Program-made: the position numbers and the translations under genes | Shown here: one piece after another, positions 8,489 to 16,529 of the stretch | Layout of the letters: every line of letters starts with the position of its first letter | Numbering within the stretch: the first letter of the stretch is position 1 | NCBI GenBank assembly: GCA_964446235.1 | Contig: CAYUNW010000011.1 | Location: 1-32,688 of the forward strand | Direction of reading: 5' to 3' | Origin: CAYUNW01 sp964446235 | Lineage (GTDB): Bacteria; Patescibacteriota; Microgenomatia; 2-02-FULL-39-11 | Length of the DNA: 32,688 nucleotides | The notes under the pieces: model-generated | Databases searched by the model: none | The model's input: only the letters and a program-made list of their open reading frames with translations | Told to the model about the DNA's origin: nothing

Positions 8489-10444
8489 TTATTTATCCCG
8501 ATTGAACATTTCCAGATAATCCAAGGCATTATAATTTATTTTTTTCTTAAAAATTCTGATTACCGGATGGTCAAATACTGTAAATGTTTCTTCACTTACT
8601 TCATCAGGGAAGAGGAAATCAAGATTACCTATACTTAACCTCGGAAATGAATATATTTCATGAATTTTTTCATATCCTAACTTGCCGGAGAACAATAATT
8701 GATAATATTTTGTAACCAACGGAAATTTTTCAGGCTGTAAAGGATAATTGGCAAAAATTCGTCTGGAAGGGATGAAAATATAGTCAGCACGGTACAGATG
8801 GTTGATAAGCTGTCCAAAGAGATTTGGATTTTGATCCAGATGATAAAAATCAAAGGATACAATTTTCAGATTCTTTGGGATTTCCTTATCGTCATAACCC
8901 GGTAATCCTACAGGGATATCAATGACGTTGCCTGTTTCAGAAAGAATATACGCATCACTTGGAATATTTTCATAAATCCATTCGGAAGCCAAAACCCTGG
9001 AGTCTTTTGAAGCATAAATAGACATAAATGCGATACCCGGAATCAGGGATATCAACACCATTACACCAATGACAAGAGAGGTAAAAGGTTTAGAAGCCCC
9101 ACTTTTATTTTTCACCTGTAATTTTGAGTTGATATTTATTACATGAGAATATATTTTTTCCAATATAATAGCGTAAAAAATTACAAAAAACGGTAAAATT
9201 GGTGTCATAAATCTGCTCCATTTAGCATATAGGAAAGCGTTTGGTAATAGAAAAATCAGAAATGATATGGTTAGGATTATAATCGCCAAGTATTGATCCA
9301 AAAATGCATATATTTTTTTCAATCCCTTTTTTTGAATTATTCTTTTAAAGAAAGATATTACAAGTTTAATACTGATAAATAAAAACCCAAAAATACCACC
9401 AATAAATATCGGTAAGCCAAGTACATAAGGGAAAATATTCTTCATTTGAAATATAACCGGAATCGAGTTAACAAATTGTCTTGTATAGAATGCTTCATAT
9501 TTTCCGGTGGCTACATCACGCTCATATCCAAATACAGCACTCAAAAAGTTTTTTGTATCGATTATGTTATAGAAAGAGACAATCAAGGATATGAAAATTC
9601 CTAAGACAGAAATAAAAAAAGTTATGAATAAATAACTTGTAAGTATTTTTTTCTTTGTTTTGATGTTTTTAATAAAAATAAGACTTCTGTAAATGAAACC
9701 CAAAAAAAGGGGTATAAAAAGAAAAAGTCCTGTTAATTTGGATCCAATTGCTAAGCCAAGGAAAAGTGAGTACAAAATTATGAATTTAGAATTATTCTTA
9801 AGAATTTCTGTGAAATCCTTTTTGTCAGATTTTTCAAAGATTCTAATACTGAAATATACACTGCCGATATAAAAACAGCTAAGTAGTGATTCAGTTGTGC
9901 CAAAATGTGCAGATTGAATCAATCCGGGTATGAACGCAATCATTAGGCTTGCCAGCAAAGCAAACTTCGTTGATGTTACTTTTTTTGTTAAAAGAAATAC
10001 AAGATAGATTGTCGTGATGCTTGCTAGTGTGGATATAATTCTTAACCATATAATTGCTGAATCAAATGTGCTGGCAAAATATTCGTTTGCGGTTGAGGTA
10101 TTTTGCAGGGAAGAAAAGGTGACACCCTGAAAAATTGTTCTGAAAGTTAAATCCGATAAATACGCTAGATATAGCGGGAATTGGCCGTATGCAAAAAAAT
10201 GCGGATTCAAATTGCATATTTCTTTAGGTAAATCACTGTCGTGAATGATTTGTGTTTCGGATAAATAGCACTTGATTTTTCCTATCATACCTCTTGGTAA
10301 CCGCAATTGGGTAATAGCACTTGCCATATTACGCTCGTCCGGGTTGAAAAAGTATGGAAAGTCAAAAATGAGATTATAGAAACGCAGAAATAACCCGATT
10401 AAAAGAATGATTATCAGTGAAAATTTTGTTTTGTTAGCAGGCAT
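8489..10444 (-). CDS. GT-C type membrane glycosyltransferase (GT39/PMT_2-like)
   Basis: The protein has 651 residues from the ATG at 10444; a TTG five codons upstream is a less likely start. The first extracytoplasmic loop holds FFNPDERNMASAITQ, the NPDE(R) acidic motif of GT39-like enzymes, followed by a long loop (YLSETQIIHDSDLPKE...), many membrane helices and a soluble C-terminal domain with YYQLLFSGKLGYEKIHEIY. That last motif is shared with the 6579-8474 product, so these are tandem paralogues. Predicted role: transfer of a sugar from a polyprenyl-phosphate carrier to a surface glycan or protein. The acceptor cannot be predicted. Confidence 0.8.
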   Translation of the reverse strand: MPANKTKFSLIIILLIGLFLRFYNLIFDFPYFFNPDERNMASAITQLRLPRGMIGKIKCYLSETQIIHDSDLPKEICNLNPHFFAYGQFPLYLAYLSDLTFRTIFQGVTFSSLQNTSTANEYFASTFDSAIIWLRIISTLASITTIYLVFLLTKKVTSTKFALLASLMIAFIPGLIQSAHFGTTESLLSCFYIGSVYFSIRIFEKSDKKDFTEILKNNSKFIILYSLFLGLAIGSKLTGLFLFIPLFLGFIYRSLIFIKNIKTKKKILTSYLFITFFISVLGIFISLIVSFYNIIDTKNFLSAVFGYERDVATGKYEAFYTRQFVNSIPVIFQMKNIFPYVLGLPIFIGGIFGFLFISIKLVISFFKRIIQKKGLKKIYAFLDQYLAIIILTISFLIFLLPNAFLYAKWSRFMTPILPFFVIFYAIILEKIYSHVININSKLQVKNKSGASKPFTSLVIGVMVLISLIPGIAFMSIYASKDSRVLASEWIYENIPSDAYILSETGNVIDIPVGLPGYDDKEIPKNLKIVSFDFYHLDQNPNLFGQLINHLYRADYIFIPSRRIFANYPLQPEKFPLVTKYYQLLFSGKLGYEKIHEIYSFPRLSIGNLDFLFPDEVSEETFTVFDHPVIRIFKKKINYNALDYLEMFNRDK

Positions 10445-10491
10445 ATAAAAAATTAACAATACTATACATGATACAAATAATAGTGGAGAAT

Positions 10492-11415
10492 TTAAAGAAT
10501 ATAGAGTATCAAAATTACAGCTATGCCCCAGATGGCGATGGCAAAAATAAGAGGTAGGTCTGTGGTAATAATTTTTTCTGGTTGTTCGGCATTAGCGGTT
10601 TTTTCATAGGCTAGCTTGCCATATCTCATTAAACCATAGATGAAAAAAGGGATAGTGATAATCATCCATTTTCGGTCTATAGCATAAGGAATCCAATTGG
10701 TAAGGAAAGTCCTGAAAGGCGCGTTAAATCTAGGCGGTTCTTCAAGAAAAGTAAAAAGGGAATAAGCAATTATTGAGGCTGAACCAAACATTGAGGTATA
10801 TGAGTCAAGCAGTCTTTCACGGTATTGGAATAGGGATGGTCTGGTTTTATTGCCGCTTCGTAAAAGTTCCGCATGTCTTTTGGTGGCGGCAACAAAAAGT
10901 GATACAAAAAGGATAGTCAAAAAAAGCCAGAAAGGTAAATGATATCCGGTGACAGTTTCTCCGGCAAAAGCGCGAAGTGTGAAAGAAAAGGCTATTCCCA
11001 TTATGTCCAAAATTGCATGTTTTTTAAGAAATGTGGAATACATGACATGCAAAAGCACAAAAGTTAAAGATACCAGGAAGAACCCGGTGTTTATCAGAAG
11101 CGCTGCAAGTAATCCGAAAAACGCCAGTAAAAAAGCGGTTTCAACTGCCAACTGTAAAGGAATGACTCCGGAAGCTAAAGGACGTTTTTTCTTTATAGGA
11201 TGAAGCTTGTCAAATTTAAGATCGTTTATGTCATTAAATAGATATGAAGCCGATGAAAGGGCACAGAATATAAGAAAACCTAAGGTTGACAGAATAAAAT
11301 AATATCCGTCAAACAACTCTCCATGGAAAATTATTGTGGCATAAAGCGTGAAATTTTTGATCCATTGATTGGGTCTGAGGGCATATAGGAGATAATAAAA
11401 TTTCCCTTTTTTCAT
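10492..11415 (-). CDS. UbiA-family prenyltransferase, decaprenyl-phosphate phosphoribosyltransferase-like
   Basis: This 307-residue polytopic protein opens with LRPNQWIKN and carries the UbiA motif NDINDLKFDKLHPIKKKRP near residues 61-79. The aspartates bind Mg-pyrophosphate. The HPxKxxRPLASG continuation is typical of the DPPR synthase branch (mycobacterial UbiA, Rv3806c), which joins phosphoribose from PRPP to decaprenyl phosphate. That is the first step to a polyprenyl-phosphate pentose donor. The gene sits between an FAD oxidoreductase and three GT-C genes, so it likely supplies a lipid-linked sugar used by them. No DprE1/DprE2 pair is seen in this window, so the final donor is uncertain. 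Confidence 0.85.
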   Translation of the reverse strand: MKKGKFYYLLYALRPNQWIKNFTLYATIIFHGELFDGYYFILSTLGFLIFCALSSASYLFNDINDLKFDKLHPIKKKRPLASGVIPLQLAVETAFLLAFFGLLAALLINTGFFLVSLTFVLLHVMYSTFLKKHAILDIMGIAFSFTLRAFAGETVTGYHLPFWLFLTILFVSLFVAATKRHAELLRSGNKTRPSLFQYRERLLDSYTSMFGSASIIAYSLFTFLEEPPRFNAPFRTFLTNWIPYAIDRKWMIITIPFFIYGLMRYGKLAYEKTANAEQPEKIITTDLPLIFAIAIWGIAVILILYIL

Positions 11416-11454
11416 AAAAGTTAGCGGTTTTTCCTAAATCAAAAAGAATATATA

Positions 11455-12708
11455 TTAATTTCCAAAATCTTGCAATATCAACTTCGCTGCTTGATAACCT
11501 AATTCAATGGCGTAGTTTGTGCCCCTGTCCCACGGATAAACCATATCCATATTTGCCAAGAATACTTTAGGTAGAGGAGTTTCAAAACCTGGTTTCACTT
11601 GAGAGTAACGGTTGGAAAAGACAGGTTGGGCATATGGTCCGAGGAATTTTTCATACGATATAACGGATTTTTTTGTGAAGTTCGGGTTGATTTTTTTGAT
11701 ATAAGGATAATACAGATCAAATAATTCTTCTTTATCCATGTTCAAAAAAGGATGTTTGGGTGGTAAATAATTAGATAAGTATGTAATTTCTTCATTGTTG
11801 TAATATTTAGCATTTATCAGATTGGTGTGTTGGATGCACCCGATAAACGGAAAACCGGATTGGTTTATATTCAGCCAATAATCGTGCGGTAATATTTTAT
11901 ATTTGGAAAATATAAGCAAGTTAAGCGCATATAGATGGGGAATAGACAATAATTTATTTACGTAAGTTTTATTCATTGCCGGGAAGGTTTTGACGAAAAC
12001 TGCACTGGGTGCTGTAAAGATAATTTTGTCGAATCGTTCAATATCTTTTGCGTAAAATTCAGTGTTAAGTTTGATAACGACCTTTCTTTGAAGCAGATTT
12101 TCTTTGATTTTATCCAGTAGAATTGTATATCCGCCGTGCAAATAAGCTAGTCGTGGCGTACGTTTCTTGATTCTTGCCCAAAACCAAGCCATATTGACTT
12201 TATCATAGTAATTTTTGAATTTTCCTTTCATAAGCGGTTCCCATAAAACCCGATAAGCGTGATTTCCGTAATATTTTTTCAGCCAGTTGACAGCAGAGTA
12301 TTTTTCCAGGTTTTGTCCCATTTCCTGGTTGAGGAATTTGAGATATAGGGTTGTCAAGCCTGTACGCAATCGTTCTGTAATGTTTAATGGCGGAAACATA
12401 AGCACATCAATGGGGGAATTGAACGGGTAACTCTTTCCATTATAGAAAATTGAAGTAATTGATTTGGGAATGGCCAGTTTATTGGATAAGCCCAGTTCAG
12501 AAATCAAATCCAGAGCGTATTTATCGTTGGTGAACCAGTGATGGTAATGTTTTTCCAGTGAAAATTGCCATTTTTTCCTCTTAAACCCGTTTGCCAGTCC
12601 ACCGATTTGGGATTCTTTTTCAAAAATAGTTACTTCAAGATTATTTTTACTGAGTTTGTATGCACAAGATAATCCGGTGATTCCGGCTCCTACAACGGCG
12701 ATTTTCAT
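11455..12708 (-). CDS. FAD/NAD(P)-dependent oxidoreductase, amine-oxidase/UGM-like fold
   Basis: The 417-residue protein begins with the dinucleotide-binding motif VVGAGITGLSCAYKLSKNN, then FEKESQIGGLANG (ribose-binding acidic residue and GG motif), and ends with a second FAD-contact region (VFLANMDMVYPWDRGTNYAIELGYQAA). This pattern matches protoporphyrinogen oxidase-like and UDP-galactopyranose mutase-like flavoproteins. The real substrate is unknown. Its place directly before a UbiA prenyltransferase and GT-C genes suggests a redox or isomerase step on a lipid-linked sugar or isoprenoid. Its ATG overlaps the stop of the upstream gene (ATGA). Confidence 0.78.
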   Translation of the reverse strand: MKIAVVGAGITGLSCAYKLSKNNLEVTIFEKESQIGGLANGFKRKKWQFSLEKHYHHWFTNDKYALDLISELGLSNKLAIPKSITSIFYNGKSYPFNSPIDVLMFPPLNITERLRTGLTTLYLKFLNQEMGQNLEKYSAVNWLKKYYGNHAYRVLWEPLMKGKFKNYYDKVNMAWFWARIKKRTPRLAYLHGGYTILLDKIKENLLQRKVVIKLNTEFYAKDIERFDKIIFTAPSAVFVKTFPAMNKTYVNKLLSIPHLYALNLLIFSKYKILPHDYWLNINQSGFPFIGCIQHTNLINAKYYNNEEITYLSNYLPPKHPFLNMDKEELFDLYYPYIKKINPNFTKKSVISYEKFLGPYAQPVFSNRYSQVKPGFETPLPKVFLANMDMVYPWDRGTNYAIELGYQAAKLILQDFGN

Positions 12709-13148
12709 TGTGTAAATTCGATAGTGGGGATATTTACTATTGAAACGTTTGACGCCTGGTCTATAGCTGTGAGTTTCACCTGTCCGATTTTATCCGAAGT
12801 GACGTAGAATTGAGCCATACCGATATTGTTGGTTGTTTGGGTATCGGCTGGAGAGATGCTGGTGGGTTGATCGGTTTCAAGTTTCACCATACGGTTTCCC
12901 AAAACCGCACCGTTTACATCTCTTAAATAAATGGAGATTTTGACGTTTTTACCGATAGATGATATTTGAGGGAAAGCTACGGCAAATGACTTGAGAGGGT
13001 GCGGGTCGGATTGTTTGGCCCGGATAATTCCTGAAGATTGGGTACCGCTTAATCCGATCATGACAATGCCTATAAAAAATATCAGGAAAAACATACTGAT
13101 GAGTGTGTAAAAGGTCTTGTTTTTCATTTGTTTTAAGGCCGCTTTCAT
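12705..13148 (-). CDS. Membrane-anchored protein with one Ig-like (Big_1-type) domain
   Basis: I chose the ATG at 13148 (147 residues, MKAALKQMKNK...). A longer frame reaches 13271, but its first 41 residues are of unlikely composition and run over the 3' half of the promoter and RNA region. A hydrophobic helix at about residues 13-35 is followed by an extracytoplasmic domain with alternating beta-strand pattern: KISIYLRDVNGAVLGNRMVKL, then NNIGMAQFYVTS and GQVKLTAID, the typical bacterial Ig-like group 1 layout. It may be a small surface adaptor for the glycan cluster. The next gene starts within its stop codon (ATGA), so they are co-expressed. A second ATG at 13127 is also possible. Confidence 0.65.
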   Translation of the reverse strand: MKAALKQMKNKTFYTLISMFFLIFFIGIVMIGLSGTQSSGIIRAKQSDPHPLKSFAVAFPQISSIGKNVKISIYLRDVNGAVLGNRMVKLETDQPTSISPADTQTTNNIGMAQFYVTSDKIGQVKLTAIDQASNVSIVNIPTIEFTQ

Positions 13149-13237
13149 CTCGATTTTGGCATTAATTGGCTGGATTGTCAATATTTTACACGCTTTGACA
13201 CTTGACAAACAATGATATTTTTGCCAGACTATAGTTT

Positions 13238-13417
13238 GGCCCTTAAGGTTTGGAGACCAGCTTGAGTGCAATTTCCTCCACGACCTCCGAAATGGGTATC
13301 CCGCCTCGGCGGGAGAAAGGGAAAAGTATCTACGGTTCGGAAGAATCGTAATCAGCCCGCCCGTATTTACAGTCGGGGAAAGACCTCAAGCAAATAAAAC
13401 CTCCTTCCAAAAGGGCT
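13238..13417 (+). ncRNA. Unassigned structured RNA of about 180 nt
   Basis: Nested long-range helices close the region: GGCCCTT at 13238-13244 with AAGGGCT at 13411-13417, TTGG 13250-13253 with CCAA 13407-13410, GCTTGAG 13260-13266 with CTCAAGC 13385-13391, then TTTCC 13272-13276 and CGAC 13281-13284 with GTCG 13372-13375 and GGAAA 13377-13381. Inside lie two hairpins: TCCCGCC/GGCGGGA (13299-13314) and an 8-bp stem TACGGTTC/GAATCGTA with a GGAA tetraloop (13331-13350). One pair in the last stem is a G-U wobble on the plus strand but an A-C mismatch on the minus strand, and GGAA is a GNRA loop only on plus. The plus strand 3' end runs into TATTTTTATT, terminator-like. It does not show conserved SRP RNA, tmRNA or RNase P words. 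Confidence 0.65.
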
Positions 13418-13440
13418 ATTTTTATTAAAAACAATGGGAG

Positions 13441-13469
13441 TTGACAGTAAGTAAAATATTTGATTAAAT
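13441..13469 (+). promoter_or_regulatory. Likely rho promoter
   Basis: TTGACA at 13441-13446 is a perfect -35. At 17-nt spacing lies TTAAAT (13464-13469), a fair -10. Transcription would start near 13476 and give a leader of about 55 nt before the rho ATG at 13532. It lies downstream of the structured RNA, so rho and the RNA appear to be separate units. Confidence 0.5.
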
Positions 13470-13531
13470 ATAGACTGCGTGTAACAAGTTTCCTCTTCGT
13501 ATAAACTTAGAAAACGCAATTTCCCAAATTT

Positions 13532-14890
13532 ATGGCAGTAAGAGCTAAATCCATAACACCAAAGACTATTTCAGTGGCAGATGTAATCGGTTCGCCGGTA
13601 AAAGAAGAAGTCGGTAAGAAAAACCCCGACGTTGTTACTACGGAGGTAAAACCTGCAATAAAACCGGAGGTAAAACCCAAAACGGTATCAAATTTCGTGC
13701 CCGGATTGGTTTCCGCTCCCGGGAGAATCAATCATTCTGCAAGATATCACAATGGTAATAATAATGATTTGAGTCAAAATACGCCTACTAAAACCGTCTT
13801 TGGGTTTTTGGATATTATGAACGAAGGTCATGGTTTTTTAAGGCCGAAATTCGTCAATGATATCACTGATATCTATATTTCACAATCACAGATCAGGAAA
13901 TTTCAGCTCAGAGAAGGTGATAAAGTTGAAGGGCAAGCCAGAATGCCCAAAGATAATGAAAGATATTGGGGGCTTCTGAAAGTAGAAAAGGTAAACGGAG
14001 TATCGGCAGAAGAGTCTTTGAAAAGACAAAGATTTGAAGATCTAACACCAATTTACCCAAAAAAACAGCTGAAATTAGAATCGGATAAAACGCCTCTTTC
14101 TACAAGGATTATTGACCTTTTTTCGCCAATAGGTTTTGGACAAAGAGGTTTGATAGTGTCCCCGCCGAAAGCTGGTAAGACAACGATTTTGAAGGAAATT
14201 GCTTCAGGTATATCCAATAATTTTCCTAAAGCACATTTGATGGCAGTTTTGATAGGGGAAAGACCCGAAGAAGTGACCGACATGAGCATATCAGTTAAAG
14301 GTGAAGTGATTGCCAGTAATTTTGATGAAGCTCCGGAAGCTCAGACAAGAATTGCTGAAATCGCTTTGGCAAGGGCAAAAAGGCTTGTGGAAACAGGAGT
14401 TGAAGTCATCATTTTACTTGATTCCATAACCAGGCTTGCCAGGGCATATAATCTGTGCGTCAATCCGTCAGGTCGGACATTGTCCGGAGGTTTTGATCCG
14501 GCAGCTTTGTATCCGGCAAAAAAATTCCTGGGTGCGGCGAGATCTTGCCAACAGGGAGGTAGTCTGACGATATTAGGAACAGCATTAGTTGATACCGGTA
14601 GCAGAATGGATGATTTGATATATGAGGAATTCAAAGGTACTGGCAATATGGAGCTTCATTTATCAAGATACCTTCAAGAGCAACGAGTATTTCCGGCAAT
14701 AGATATCGATAAATCAGGCACCAGACATGAAGAGTTATTACTGGATGAAGCTACATTGAAGAAAGTAGTGACGTTAAGACATATGCTATCACTTCTCAAT
14801 GAAGGTGCTGAAAGAACCTTAACTTTAATCGAAAGATTGATGAAATTTAAATCCAATAAAGACTTCTTAGAATCGTTGAACAAAGGTTAA
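13532..14890 (+). CDS. rho: Transcription termination factor Rho
   Basis: The 452-residue hexameric RNA helicase that ends transcription. Residues about 88-157 form the cold-shock-like primary RNA-binding domain (GFLDIMNEGHGFLRPKF). The ATPase domain has Walker A SPPKAGKTT at 210-218, Walker B VIILLDSITR at 292-301, the region RTLSGGFDPAALYPAKKFLGAARS at the Q-loop/R-loop, and GSRMDDLIYEEFKGTGNMELHL. The usual small N-terminal Rho_N helical domain is not recognisable. Residues 1-87 are instead a Lys/Pro/Val-rich, then Asn-rich, low-complexity segment. The ATG has no Shine-Dalgarno sequence. Core motifs make the identity certain; the N-terminal extension is the odd part. Confidence 0.97.
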   Translation: MAVRAKSITPKTISVADVIGSPVKEEVGKKNPDVVTTEVKPAIKPEVKPKTVSNFVPGLVSAPGRINHSARYHNGNNNDLSQNTPTKTVFGFLDIMNEGHGFLRPKFVNDITDIYISQSQIRKFQLREGDKVEGQARMPKDNERYWGLLKVEKVNGVSAEESLKRQRFEDLTPIYPKKQLKLESDKTPLSTRIIDLFSPIGFGQRGLIVSPPKAGKTTILKEIASGISNNFPKAHLMAVLIGERPEEVTDMSISVKGEVIASNFDEAPEAQTRIAEIALARAKRLVETGVEVIILLDSITRLARAYNLCVNPSGRTLSGGFDPAALYPAKKFLGAARSCQQGGSLTILGTALVDTGSRMDDLIYEEFKGTGNMELHLSRYLQEQRVFPAIDIDKSGTRHEELLLDEATLKKVVTLRHMLSLLNEGAERTLTLIERLMKFKSNKDFLESLNKG

Positions 14891-14965
14891 ACCAGGTAGA
14901 CGATCGAACTTCTTTTATTTTTTTTGCATTTAGTCTAAAATAGACACCTATCCGGAAATCAAAAA

Positions 14966-16075
14966 ATGAGAAAAAAAATAGATATACTTACAAAAGATCT
15001 GCAAATCATATTCGGCGACTTTATCCAGGAAGTTGGTGATTGGCTTGAATTTCTATCAATATATACCAGCAAGAAACTGGTTTTTTTGGGAGACAAATTT
15101 GAAATTATCAAGGATTTTTTAGTAGATATACTTCTTGTAAAAAGGGGAAGGTACAGTAAACATTTTTTAAACATATCATTTCTTTTTCTGATTGCCGGAG
15201 CGGTTATCGGAGGTCCGGTGATAGCGGAGTATTATCCTACACAGGTAGTGGAACAGAGGACAAGTGAAACAGATGAAGCAGAAGATTATTTATCCCAAGT
15301 TGATTTAAGCGCTACAACGGTTCTTTCCGATAAACCGCGTTTTGAAATTATTGATTATCAGGTAACAAGCGGTGATACGTTGGGGACTATAGCCGAAAAA
15401 TTCGGAGTATCAGTAGATACTGTCAAATGGGCAAATAATTTAAAACAGGAGAAAATTGTTCCGGGACAGATACTTAAGATCCCGCCGGTAACCGGTATTG
15501 TACATAAAGTCAGTCCCGGAGAAACCATTTATTCAGTTGCCAAGAAATACAAAACAGAAGCCCAGAAAATCGTTAACTTCCCAGCTAATGATTTTTCCGA
15601 TCTGGATACCTTTGCATTGAACATCGGCCAGGTGTTGTTTGTTCCCGATGGTGTAGCTCCACAAGCAGCACCGGTTTATAAACAGCAACCGGTACCGCAA
15701 TTTATTGCCGGCGCAGGAGGAAAGTTCATGTGGCCGACTCAAGGGTCTATTACCCAATATCCGGTTTCCTACCATATGGCAGTTGATATCGCCAACAGAA
15801 GTGCTCCTCCGGTTGCAGCAGGAGAGGCGGGGACGGTGGTTTTTGCCGGATGTGTCAAGTACGGTTACGGTTGTCATGTCACAATAAACCATGCAGATGG
15901 TTTTCAAACACTTTATGCACACTTATCTTCATATAATGTATCAGCCGGACAGGCTGTCGGTAGAGGACAGGTAGTTGGCCGGATGGGATCAACTGGGAGA
16001 TCTTCCGGAACCCATCTGCATTTTGAAGTCCGTAAAAATGGTGTACTTCTTAATCCATTACCGTATCTTCAGTAA
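14966..16075 (+). CDS. LysM-containing M23 family metallopeptidase
   Basis: The 369-residue protein has an N-terminal cytoplasmic stretch of about 65 residues, one transmembrane helix (about 67-87) and then extracytoplasmic domains. Two LysM modules bind peptidoglycan: YQVTSGDTLGTIAEKFGVSV (about 131-172) and HKVSPGETIYSVAKKY (about 180-227). The C-terminal M23 domain (about 252-369) has the zinc ligands: H270 and D274 in HMAVD, H319 in YAHLSS, and H350/H352 in THLHFEV. It should be an active endopeptidase that cuts peptidoglycan cross-bridges. The long N-terminal segment before the helix is unusual for the family. The array of heptamers begins at its stop codon. Confidence 0.93.
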   Translation: MRKKIDILTKDLQIIFGDFIQEVGDWLEFLSIYTSKKLVFLGDKFEIIKDFLVDILLVKRGRYSKHFLNISFLFLIAGAVIGGPVIAEYYPTQVVEQRTSETDEAEDYLSQVDLSATTVLSDKPRFEIIDYQVTSGDTLGTIAEKFGVSVDTVKWANNLKQEKIVPGQILKIPPVTGIVHKVSPGETIYSVAKKYKTEAQKIVNFPANDFSDLDTFALNIGQVLFVPDGVAPQAAPVYKQQPVPQFIAGAGGKFMWPTQGSITQYPVSYHMAVDIANRSAPPVAAGEAGTVVFAGCVKYGYGCHVTINHADGFQTLYAHLSSYNVSAGQAVGRGQVVGRMGSTGRSSGTHLHFEVRKNGVLLNPLPYLQ

Positions 16076-16101
16076 ACAACAAACATTAAACAATAAACCA
16101 A
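16074..16101 (+). repeat. Heptamer array (AAACATT-like) at a stop codon
   Basis: Units AAACAAC, AAACATT, AAACAAT and AAACCAA follow each other exactly; the first includes the last base pair of the peptidase stop codon. Degenerate units continue toward 16110. The rest of 16110-16252 is AT-rich and holds no gene. Confidence 0.75.
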
Positions 16102-16252
16102 TAATTGAACATAAAGATTTCAATGTAGAACAGACCATAGCATACAATTAAAGAGATTATGGGTTAGAACATTGAACATAAAATCAGTAAATCCACAATT
16201 CAAACCCAGATTCTAAATTTATATTTATTTGTGATAAAATTTCTTCACATTA

Positions 16253-16323
16253 GGGCCGTTAGTACAGTGGTAATACATCGCATTCGCATTGCGGAGACGG
16301 GAGTTCGATTCTCCCACGGTCCA
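16253..16323 (+). tRNA. tRNA-Ala (anticodon CGC)
   Basis: A 71-nt cloverleaf: acceptor GGGCCGT pairs with ACGGTCC and contains G3-T70, the identity mark for alanyl-tRNA synthetase. The anticodon loop is TTCGCAT, so CGC reads GCG codons. The T arm is GGGAG TTCGATT CTCCC. CCA is not complete in the gene beyond the discriminator A (followed by CAT). A TAAAAT at 16235-16240 could be its -10. Confidence 0.95.
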
Positions 16324-16326
16324 CAT

Positions 16327-16361
16327 AAATCAGATTACTGACGACAGATAACAAATAACAA
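16327..16361 (+). repeat. Heptamer array between the two tRNA-Ala genes
   Basis: Units AAATCAG, ATTACTG, ACGACAG, ATAACAA, ATAACAA follow the first tRNA by 3 nt with 7-nt period. The array could act as spacer or processing region between the two tRNA genes, but that is inference. Confidence 0.65.
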
Positions 16362-16397
16362 CATATCTAAAGATAAAAAGATGAAAACGAATATTAG

Positions 16398-16427
16398 TTG
16401 TCAGCAAGGTATAGATTAATTTATAAT
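16398..16427 (+). promoter_or_regulatory. Promoter of tRNA-Ala (GGC)
   Basis: TTGTCA (16398-16403, five of six matches to consensus), an 18-nt spacer and a perfect TATAAT (16422-16427). The start would fall near 16434, a few bases before the mature tRNA 5' end at 16441. Confidence 0.7.
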
Positions 16428-16440
16428 TGGAGAATTATTC

Positions 16441-16511
16441 GGGCCCGTAGTACACCGGTAGTATATCTCCATGGCATGGAGAAGAAAGGGGTTCAATTCC
16501 CCTCGGGTCCA
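16441..16511 (+). tRNA. tRNA-Ala (anticodon GGC)
   Basis: A 71-nt cloverleaf with acceptor GGGCCCG/CGGGTCC including the alanine-specific G3-T70 wobble. The anticodon loop ATGGCAT gives GGC, which reads GCC and GCU. The T arm is GGGGT TCAATT-type with a paired CCCCT. The gene has its own strong promoter and lies 117 nt after a second tRNA-Ala of different anticodon. Confidence 0.95.
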
Positions 16512-16529
16512 CATAAGTAAATTAACTGA

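Noticed and set aside
13195..13235. Promoter for the structured RNA (TTGACA repeats with TATAGT)
   Set aside because: The spacing from the nearer TTGACA to TATAGT is 22 nt, too long for a standard promoter, so I did not list it.
13149..13271. Longer N-terminus of the Ig-like protein (start at 13271)
   Set aside because: The extra 41 residues have unlikely composition and would overlap the RNA structure; the ATG at 13148 places a normal signal anchor at the start.
13238..13417. SRP RNA, tmRNA or RNase P RNA
   Set aside because: The GGAA loop resembles SRP RNA but the flanking asymmetrical loop is fully paired here, and conserved words of tmRNA and RNase P are missing; the length is also too short for RNase P.
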